Below, one piece after another: positions 31,601-37,360 of a DNA stretch of 37,360 bases (position 1 is its first letter; every line of letters begins with the position of its first letter). The translations under genes were made by a program, and so were the position numbers. The DNA comes from Aurantimonas marianensis (GTDB lineage Bacteria; Pseudomonadota; Alphaproteobacteria; Rhizobiales; Rhizobiaceae). The stretch spans positions 1-37,360 of the forward strand of contig NZ_JALHBS010000068.1 in assembly GCF_024195285.1 (NCBI RefSeq), written 5' to 3'. The notes under the pieces were generated by a model that ran no database searches, was not told the DNA's origin, and saw only the letters and a program-made list of their open reading frames with translations.

Positions 31601-33799
31601 GGAGAGTCGGAGCAATTTCTGCCCGCTCTGTTCTGTTCACCCACGATGGAGCTCGGCGTCGATATCTCGGCGCTGAACGCCGTGTATCTGCGCAACGTGC
31701 CACCGACGCCGGCAAATTATGCACAGCGGGCGGGGCGCGCCGGTCGCTCCGGACAGGCTGCTGTCATCGTGACTTATTGCGCCGCCCAATCTCCTCACGA
31801 CCAGTATTTCTTCGAGCGGCGCAACGACATGGTGGCGGGCGTGGTTCGTCCGCCGGCGCTCGACATCACCAATGAAGAGCTCGTGCGCTCGCATCTGCAC
31901 GCCATCTGGCTTGCCGAAGCTAAGGTCGCCCTGTCGCCAGACATCCCCGAGATTCTCGATCTGAAGCAGCCGGATTACCCGCTTAAGCAGGAGATCCGCG
32001 ATGTCATCAACCGGCCGGGGCTGGTGAGCACGGCGCATTCCCCGATGAAACGCGTCCTCGACCAGATACTCGCGTCAGTGGATGGCCCGAAACCGGTCTG
32101 GATGGGTGAGCCGGACGAGTTTGTCTCCGACGTCGTCCAGCGCGCACCGCAGGCATTCGACCGGTCCTTCGATCGTTGGCGTGAGCTTTACAATTCCGCT
32201 CGAACGCAGCTGATGGAGGCCAATACCCGCTCCGAGATCACCGGCCTGTCGGGTGCCGACCGCCGGCGAATCAAGGCCGCGCAGATGCAGGCGAGCGACC
32301 AGATCACCATTCTCGAACACGGCAAGGCCTCCAACGGCTCGGACTTTTATTCCTACCGCTATCTCGCGACGGAGGGGTTCCTGCCGGGATACAATTTCCC
32401 CCGGCTGCCGCTCTACGCCTTCATCCCTGGAGAGGGAAAAACAGGCTCATTCCTCCAGCGCGCGCGCTTTCTGGCCATCTCGGAATTCGGCCCGCGCAGC
32501 CTGATCTATCACGAGGGCCGCGCCTACAGGGTCATGAAGGCAAAGTTGCCACCCGAGGTCAGAACGGGAGACGGATCAGAGCTCGCCACCAGGGACATTT
32601 TCATCTGCTCGAACTGCGGCGCCTGTCATGACGGTGAAGTGGAGCGCTGTCACGCCTGCAATTCGCCTATGGCGGGCGAGGGGCCAGTGCAGCGGACGCT
32701 CAGGATAGACAATGTCGAAGCTGCGCCCGCCGACCGGATCACGGCAAACGACGAGGAGCGCGTCCGGCAGGGCTTCGACATTCAGACCGTCTTCTCCTGG
32801 CCAACACGGGACGGTCGGGTTCAGATCACCGAGGCTGATTTCCGCTGCGAAGACACCTCGATTCTCTCCCTGCAATACGCCAATAGCGCCGAAATCAGCC
32901 GGATCAACAAGGGGTTGAAGCGACGCGCGAACCAAACTGTGTTCGGTTTCTACATCGATCCGCGCAGCGGCTACTGGACCAAGTCCGAAGACGAAGATCC
33001 GGACGTCGATGTGCCACCGGATGTCGTCAGGCCGGTTCGCATCGTCCCGATCGTCCGTGATCGCAAGAACGCGCTCCTCTTTCGTTTCAGTGAGCCCGCG
33101 GCGTATGCAGCCGAAACGATCGCGACGGTCCAGCATGCCCTCATGAGGGGTATTGAAGTTGTCTTCCAGCTGGAAGAAGGCGAGATCCTCGGCGAACCAT
33201 TGCCCGCCCGCGACAATCGCCGTGCCATTTTGGCTTACGAAGCCACAGAGGGCGGCGCCGGGGTTCTGAGCAGACTGGTCGAGGATCCTCTCGCCCTCGG
33301 CACGGTCGCTCGAGAAGCGCTGATCCTCATGCATTTCGAGAAGGTCGACGAGGCGATCGCAGCAGGCGATGCCAATCTGCTTGTCAGTCACGAAGGAGAG
33401 GCCTGCGTTCGCGGGTGCTATCGCTGCCTGCTATCCTATTTCAACCAACCCGATCACGAACTGATCGACCGAACGAGCGATGAAGCCAAACAGATGCTGA
33501 TCGATCTGGCGCGGGGGCAGGTGCTGCTCACTGCAGCGGCGAACCGGTCGACCGAAGGCGGGGGATGGTTGAGCGCCTTCAGGGATGTGGGGCTTCCGTC
33601 TCCCGACGCCTCTACCGTCAGTTTCTCCGGGCAGGAGATGAGATTTGCCTGGCGCAGTCACTTCGTCGCCGCTTGCGTTGCCCCACTGGCCGAGGCAACG
33701 CGCGAGGAAGCTGAAGCCAAGGGCTGGACGCTGTTCGAGTTGCCGGAAACTGTCACCGTGGGCGTTCCCGACGCGATGATCTCGATGTTGGGGGGATGA
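28628..33799 (+). CDS. giant DEAD/DEAH helicase with C-terminal DUF1998 (DruE/MrfA/DrmA-DrmB-like)
   Basis: A 1723-aa superfamily 2 helicase, start at 28628 (MKAFEFDHRL) after GGGGG. Walker A is TGTGSGKS (107-114), Walker B LDELH (229-233), motif III TSAT (265-268). Motif V SPTMELGVDIS lies near 1003 and motif VI QRAGRAGRSG near 1032. Cysteine pairs occur at CRDCG (459-463), CPCC (about 571) and CSNCG/CHACN (about 1335-1360). The C-terminus has the DUF1998 pattern, EGGAGVLSRLVED then CVRGCYRCLLSYFN (about 1593-1606). DISARM carries helicase and DUF1998 on separate DrmA and DrmB; Druantia DruE has both in one chain. Phage defence is inferred from architecture and neighbours. Confidence 0.88.
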   Translation: MKAFEFDHRLIDSYARFSRSFSTIRSEDLKSEIGRQYDAGRFWPDALLSLNPRYLEGQTVDDLVTSGDLDEATGRIFRFDETPLRLHRHQAQSIAKARAGQSYVVTTGTGSGKSLCFFVPVVDAIVRARKAGKPRRTSAIIVYPMNALANSQLKGIEDFIYKSGLPEDLKPVVRRYTGQESQEERQRIADNPPDILLTNFMMAELLLTRQDSLDTKVIENANGLDFIVLDELHTYRGRQGADVAILVRRLRNRCALDKAPICIGTSATMASEGSDINRAQAVADVASRLFGTPIGPESVVDESLQRATDDLLKLGDVRPKLAQILTSALPDVLTDEVLKRHPLAVWTELAIGLEDAQELKRKKPIPLEEAVSLLSKDSGVDREICRSGLETFLTRASLPETERGGFGTGAFLAFKLHQFISGAGEIFTTLTERPRNVLFEGQLEDPSAPGHRLYPTRFCRDCGHEAHVVTKTEDAEGIAFLPRNIDDTPLDDEEGDIAGYLTTTGDGDPDYAFTGEIETYPEDWREERNGVERLRANRKRRVPQMVTVAPDGRYDSSGKSFWFIPGKFGFCPCCLDQPHPSMRERSKLAGLSGEGRSSATTLLVSTALEWMNGSNSGVPKEKRKLLGFTDNRQDAALQAGHFNDFLFVSLLRGAILRAVLDAGEDGMTEDEFGLRVVKALGFTAGNKDARIHWMLDSEAGAVVREDAQRSLARVLAHRLWTDLRRGWRYTNPSLSVLKLVDVAFIGLDDIAEDTERLAAILPDLATLDAAERKAMFKQLLGAMLEGLAVGTEALDLTVLDTVAQKSRNLLRVPWAIDAKETPRSRTTLFLQAPGKDRVGLREEQTIIRAGHNSRIGRLLNRKSVIGTKLGKTDYLTVMTGLMELLAREGLVSRVDIEADLQGWRLSPSAVRVIPGEAVRTGTAQGNRYFHDLYNAIAADLKVGHSSYWGLEGREHTAQVSQRQREWREWRFRFEKDDRENLAENATDLKAAGESEQFLPALFCSPTMELGVDISALNAVYLRNVPPTPANYAQRAGRAGRSGQAAVIVTYCAAQSPHDQYFFERRNDMVAGVVRPPALDITNEELVRSHLHAIWLAEAKVALSPDIPEILDLKQPDYPLKQEIRDVINRPGLVSTAHSPMKRVLDQILASVDGPKPVWMGEPDEFVSDVVQRAPQAFDRSFDRWRELYNSARTQLMEANTRSEITGLSGADRRRIKAAQMQASDQITILEHGKASNGSDFYSYRYLATEGFLPGYNFPRLPLYAFIPGEGKTGSFLQRARFLAISEFGPRSLIYHEGRAYRVMKAKLPPEVRTGDGSELATRDIFICSNCGACHDGEVERCHACNSPMAGEGPVQRTLRIDNVEAAPADRITANDEERVRQGFDIQTVFSWPTRDGRVQITEADFRCEDTSILSLQYANSAEISRINKGLKRRANQTVFGFYIDPRSGYWTKSEDEDPDVDVPPDVVRPVRIVPIVRDRKNALLFRFSEPAAYAAETIATVQHALMRGIEVVFQLEEGEILGEPLPARDNRRAILAYEATEGGAGVLSRLVEDPLALGTVAREALILMHFEKVDEAIAAGDANLLVSHEGEACVRGCYRCLLSYFNQPDHELIDRTSDEAKQMLIDLARGQVLLTAAANRSTEGGGWLSAFRDVGLPSPDASTVSFSGQEMRFAWRSHFVAACVAPLAEATREEAEAKGWTLFELPETVTVGVPDAMISMLGG

Positions 33800-33803
33800 T
33801 CTA

Positions 33804-36569
33804 ATGACGGTGAATTTTTCCCCCGGAGATCTGGTCCGTGCCCGCGGCCGGGAGTGGGTCGCGTTGCCGTCGCCGCAAGGCGGCATTCTGGCGCTTCGCC
33901 CGCTCTCGGGCAGCGAGAACGATACGGTGATCCTCGACCCGGAGCTTGAGATACTCCCGGTCGAGCCGGCCCGGTTCGACCTTCCCGCCGACGCCGCGAC
34001 GACTGTCCAGGCGAAGGCCGCGCTGCTTGCGGATGCGATGCGTCTGACGTTGCGGCGAGGGGCAGGCCCCTTCCGGTCCGCCGCGCAGCTCGCCTTCGAA
34101 CCCCGGACCTATCAGCTTGTTCCCTTGCTGATGGCGCTTCGCTTGCAAGTGCCGCGCCTGCTCATCGCGGACGATGTCGGCATCGGCAAGACGATCGAGG
34201 CCGGTCTGATCTTGCGCGAGCTGATGGACCGAGGCGAGGCGGAGGCGTTCTCGGTGCTCTGCCCGCCGCATCTCGTCGAGCAATGGGTGGGCGAGCTCAA
34301 GGCGCGCTTCGGGATCGAAGCCGTCGCGGTCACGTCCGGCACGGCGAGCCGGCTGGAGCGCGGCCTGCCCCTCGCGCAGACCTTGTTCGATGCCTACCCA
34401 TTCACGGTCGTCAGCCTCGACTACATCAAGGCCGAAAAGCGCCGAGAGGGCTTCGCACGCGCCTGCCCGGATCTCGTTGTTGTCGACGAGGCGCATGCCT
34501 GTGTGGGCACGCACAAGGGCCGGCAGCAACGCTTCGAGCTCCTATCAGGACTGGCTCGGGATCCGGAACGGCGGATGATCCTCCTGACCGCGACGCCGCA
34601 TTCCGGGGATGAAGAAGCTTTTGGGCGACTTCTCTCCCTGGTCGAGCCGTCATTCACGTCGATGAACTTCGAGGATGCCCGCTACCGGGAGCGGCTCGCA
34701 CGCCACTTCGTGCAGCGGCGCCGGATCGATCTCGTCTCGGGGGATTGGGATGAAGATCGCGCCTTCCCGAAGCATGAGACGACGGAATTCCCCTATCGCC
34801 TTTCTCCGGCCCATCTCGAGTTCCATGAAGCCGTGCTCGACTACTGTCTCGGCATCGTCTCCCGAGCAGGAACCGGTCAGCGGGAACGGCGGCTCGCCTT
34901 CTGGGGCACGTTGGCTTTGATGCGTTGTGTTGGCTCTTCGGCAGCCGCGGCCTTGAGCTCCCTGCGCAACCGGATGTCTAGCGAGAGCGACCGTCTCGAA
35001 CCGCAGATCTATGATGAGGACGGAGACGACGAGGACGCCGTCGACATCGAACCGAGTACGACCTTCGATGCCGATCCGGCGCTGCTTGCTCTGGTGAAGC
35101 ATGTCGAGGAACTCGTTGGCAAACCCGATCCCAAGCTCACTGCGTTGGTCGATGCGCTGACGCCGCTCGTCAAGAAGGGCGTCAACCCCGTCGTCTTCTG
35201 TCGCTATCTGGCGACGGCGGAGCATGTCCGCGATGGTTTGCGCAAGGCCTTCCCCAAGCTGATCGTCGAATCCGTGACTGGTGTTCTGACTCCCGACGAG
35301 CGCCGCGACCGCGTGGCCGACATGGCGCCTGCGGACGAGGAAAAGCAGGTCCAACGCATCCTCGTCGCCACCGACTGCTTGTCTGAAGGGATTAACCTTC
35401 AGCAGCTCTTCGATACGGTGGTGCACTACGATCTGTCGTGGAACCCGACCCGCCATCAGCAGCGCGAAGGACGAGTCGATCGCTTCGGTCAACCGGCGGA
35501 GCTCGTCCGATCGATCATGATGTTCTCGCCGGACAGCGCCATCGACGGCGCCGTACTCGATGTCATTCTTCGCAAGGCCGAGGAGATCCGGAAGGCGACC
35601 GGCGTTACCGTACCGCTCCCCGATGAACGCGGGCCTGTAACGGACGCGCTGATGGCGTCGGTAATGTTGCGCCGTGGCGCCCCCCGCCAGCTTACGCTCG
35701 ACCTGCGCCTCGGCGACGGCGTCAAGGTCATGGAGGCGCGTTGGCGCGACGCCTCCGAGAACGAGAAGAAGTCCCGTGCGCGTTTCGCCCAGAACGCGAT
35801 GAAGCCGCAGGAGGTCGCCCCGGAATGGGAAAAGGTGCGGACGCTGCTTGGCTCCCCAGCGGATGCCAGGCTTTTCATCGAAAGGGCGATGGCGCGCTTC
35901 GGCGTGCCGTTGGAGCCCCGGAAATCCCTGCTTCTCGCTCATGTCGATGAACTTGACGCTGGCCTGCGCGAGCGTCTGAAGGGGAATGGCCTGAGCGGAT
36001 CGGTGCGTCTGGCTACGTCCGAGCCAGCGCCATCGGGGACAGCGCTGCTGACCCGGACGCATCCCTTAACGGCGACGCTGGCGGAGGCGCTGATGGAGGC
36101 CTCGCTCGATCCGGAGTCCCTGTCCAATCTCGGCATCGGCCGGGTCGGCGCCTGGCCGACCGCCGCCGTGCAGCAGATGACCCGTGTCGCTCTTCTCAGG
36201 ATACGTTTCAAGCTGACCGTTCATGCCCGTAAGGAACAGTTGCTCCTGGCGGAGGAGGCGGCCCTCGTTGCAATACAGGGCGGTCGGATCGTGGCGACTG
36301 GCGAGGCCGCCCAAGAACTGCTGAATACACCTGCCACGGCCGATCTGGCGTCGATCGCCCGCGACAGGTTCATCGCGAACGCAAAGGAGGATCTGCCCGG
36401 CCTGCTTTCAGGACCGATCGCCAAATTCGTCCGGTCGCGCGCGAACGAACTCATGCAGGACCACGCCCGGCTCCGCGCCGCGGCAGGCTCTGCCTCGCGC
36501 GTCACTGTTGAGGCCGTGCTGCCGCCGGACGTGATCGGGCTGTTCGTCCTCGTGCCGGGCGAGGCCTGA
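33804..36569 (+). CDS. SNF2/HepA-type helicase (DrmD-like)
   Basis: A 921-aa SNF2-family ATPase. Walker A is DDVGIGKTIEAG (123-134), Walker B VVVDEAHA (about 224-231), motif III LLTATPHSGD (about 258-267), and the C-terminal lobe has ATDCLSEGINLQQLF and the arginine-finger motif HQQREGRVDRFGQ (about 548-560). An acidic insert (DEDGDDEDAVD) lies near 405. This is the HepA/RapA-like type called DrmD in class 1 DISARM. It starts 4 nt after the giant helicase and ends 3 nt before the methyltransferase-type gene, so the three form one operon. Confidence 0.88.
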   Translation: MTVNFSPGDLVRARGREWVALPSPQGGILALRPLSGSENDTVILDPELEILPVEPARFDLPADAATTVQAKAALLADAMRLTLRRGAGPFRSAAQLAFEPRTYQLVPLLMALRLQVPRLLIADDVGIGKTIEAGLILRELMDRGEAEAFSVLCPPHLVEQWVGELKARFGIEAVAVTSGTASRLERGLPLAQTLFDAYPFTVVSLDYIKAEKRREGFARACPDLVVVDEAHACVGTHKGRQQRFELLSGLARDPERRMILLTATPHSGDEEAFGRLLSLVEPSFTSMNFEDARYRERLARHFVQRRRIDLVSGDWDEDRAFPKHETTEFPYRLSPAHLEFHEAVLDYCLGIVSRAGTGQRERRLAFWGTLALMRCVGSSAAAALSSLRNRMSSESDRLEPQIYDEDGDDEDAVDIEPSTTFDADPALLALVKHVEELVGKPDPKLTALVDALTPLVKKGVNPVVFCRYLATAEHVRDGLRKAFPKLIVESVTGVLTPDERRDRVADMAPADEEKQVQRILVATDCLSEGINLQQLFDTVVHYDLSWNPTRHQQREGRVDRFGQPAELVRSIMMFSPDSAIDGAVLDVILRKAEEIRKATGVTVPLPDERGPVTDALMASVMLRRGAPRQLTLDLRLGDGVKVMEARWRDASENEKKSRARFAQNAMKPQEVAPEWEKVRTLLGSPADARLFIERAMARFGVPLEPRKSLLLAHVDELDAGLRERLKGNGLSGSVRLATSEPAPSGTALLTRTHPLTATLAEALMEASLDPESLSNLGIGRVGAWPTAAVQQMTRVALLRIRFKLTVHARKEQLLLAEEAALVAIQGGRIVATGEAAQELLNTPATADLASIARDRFIANAKEDLPGLLSGPIAKFVRSRANELMQDHARLRAAAGSASRVTVEAVLPPDVIGLFVLVPGEA

Positions 36570-36572
36570 GCC

Positions 36573-37360
36573 ATGGCGCGCAAGCCCGTCACAGACATAT
36601 CGGCTTGGCCTTCGCTCACTCTCGAAGGCAACCTCATCGCGCCGGCCACGATCGCAAGCGTCGACCGGAGACAGGCCTCCGAGCAGTCGGAAGAGGACTA
36701 TCGGATCCGCAAGGGGCTGACGATCCGCGAGGAGATCTCGACCGCCTTCCGCGTCGGCCAGTCACATTTCGATGCCTTCGCGAAGTTGGAGACCCCCTCG
36801 GTCCAAGCAACCCGCCGCTTCATCCGGGCCTTCCTGCAAGAAACCTTCGGCTTCGACGACCTCGCTCCTGCAGATGGAGCCCTGTCCTTCATCGGGGGCG
36901 GTCGGGTCCCCATCGTGGTCGTACCCCCCGCCGACGAAAAACTCGACCGGCGCAGCGCGACCCTCTCGACCGACCGGACACGCTCCCCCGCCTTCGCGCT
37001 TCAGGACCACCTGAACGAACATGACGAGACGCTTTGGGGGCTTGTGACCAACGGTACCCTCATCCGCTTGATGCGCGACAACGCATCGCTGACCCGCCCC
37101 GCCTATATCGAGGCCGACCTCGCCCAGATCGTCACCCACGAGGACGCCGCCTCCTTTGCCGTTCTCTGGCTTCTGATCCACCGCACCCGCTTTGGTGTCG
37201 CGGGCGCCCCCGCCACCGACTGCGCGCTGGAACGCTGGCGCGATGCCGGGTCCAAGGAAGGCGAAGTCGCCCGCGACCGCTTGGCCGTCCAGGTCCAGAT
37301 CGCGCTCGAGGGTCTAGGCTCCGGTTTCCTCGAAGCCAACCCTGACCTCGCCACCCGGCT
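36573..37360 (+). CDS. probable DNA methyltransferase, N-terminal part (PglX/DrmMI/Eco57I-like)
   Basis: Open from the ATG at 36573 to the window edge, 262 codons. It begins MARKPVTDISAWPSLTLEGN and contains RIRKGLTIREEISTAFRVGQ, FLQETFGFDDL and LWGLVTNGTLIRLMRDN. These fit the N-terminal recognition part of large Eco57I/PglX-type adenine methyltransferases that accompany SNF2 helicases in class 1 DISARM. The SAM-binding and NPPY motifs would lie beyond the window, so the enzymatic call rests on N-terminal resemblance and context. It is 3 nt after the SNF2 gene. Confidence 0.65.
   Translation, partial: MARKPVTDISAWPSLTLEGNLIAPATIASVDRRQASEQSEEDYRIRKGLTIREEISTAFRVGQSHFDAFAKLETPSVQATRRFIRAFLQETFGFDDLAPADGALSFIGGGRVPIVVVPPADEKLDRRSATLSTDRTRSPAFALQDHLNEHDETLWGLVTNGTLIRLMRDNASLTRPAYIEADLAQIVTHEDAASFAVLWLLIHRTRFGVAGAPATDCALERWRDAGSKEGEVARDRLAVQVQIALEGLGSGFLEANPDLATR

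Noticed and set aside
1-37360. tRNA genes, CRISPR arrays, IS elements, integrase or att repeats
   Set aside because: I looked for cloverleaf ends, regular spacer repeats, transposase motifs and tyrosine recombinase motifs and saw none.

Overview
The window is a piece of an alphaproteobacterial integrative and conjugative element (ICE) or ICE-like plasmid. The evidence is high-GC DNA and a gene set typical of Rhizobiales/Sphingomonadales elements: TraG and TrbB, a MOBP relaxase with a DUF3363-type C-terminus, TraF, DUF2840, DUF736, DUF2285, ParA/RepA, ParB, ArdC and a strawberry-notch helicase. I cannot name a genus. No integrase, att site, tRNA gene, rRNA gene, insertion sequence or CRISPR array is visible, and the window is open at both ends.

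Layout. (1) 1-9218, minus strand: conjugation. It holds the start of the mating-pore ATPase TrbB, a ribbon-helix-helix protein, the coupling protein TraG/VirD4, the relaxase, an oriT-like region (about 6767-6930), a lytic transglycosylase, DUF736, the TraF peptidase and DUF2840. A zinc-ribbon/gamma-glutamylcyclotransferase fusion sits as cargo between relaxase and traG. (2) 9215-11246: a maintenance block of ribbon-helix-helix protein, ParA and RepA, coupled by ATGA overlaps, with iteron-like repeats inside the 3' end of repA. (3) 11258-13270: a regulatory block of excisionase-like HTH protein, a DUF6499/DUF2285 regulator split by an apparent +1 frameshift, a small DUF2285 protein and an XRE repressor with palindromic operators. 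This matches the Mesorhizobium RdfS/FseA/QseM circuit. (4) 13403-26968: accessory ICE core with DUF736, a membrane protein, a SIR2-like protein, DUF2493, a toprim primase, a methyltransferase-like/strawberry-notch helicase, DUF6117, a 702-aa ParB, DUF2958 and ArdC. (5) 27230-37360, plus strand: defence-type cargo, namely a DUF4143 ATPase, a 1723-aa DUF1998 helicase, a 921-aa SNF2/HepA helicase and the start of a probable DNA methyltransferase.

How it fits together. The regulatory block probably decides when the element excises and transfers. RepA, ParA and ParB could maintain the excised circle. The relaxase would nick oriT and TraG would pass the DNA to the Trb pore. ArdC would protect incoming DNA. 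The right-hand cargo resembles class 1 DISARM (SNF2 helicase beside a methyltransferase), but a single Druantia DruE/MrfA-like DUF1998 helicase stands where DrmA and DrmB would be; this is the best candidate for an undescribed system.

Beyond genes, two families of structured 5' leaders recur in front of core genes. Family A lies before ParB, ArdC and strawberry-notch; family B lies before DUF736 and DUF2493. In both, stems are kept while sequences change. They look like cis-acting RNAs or shared operators.
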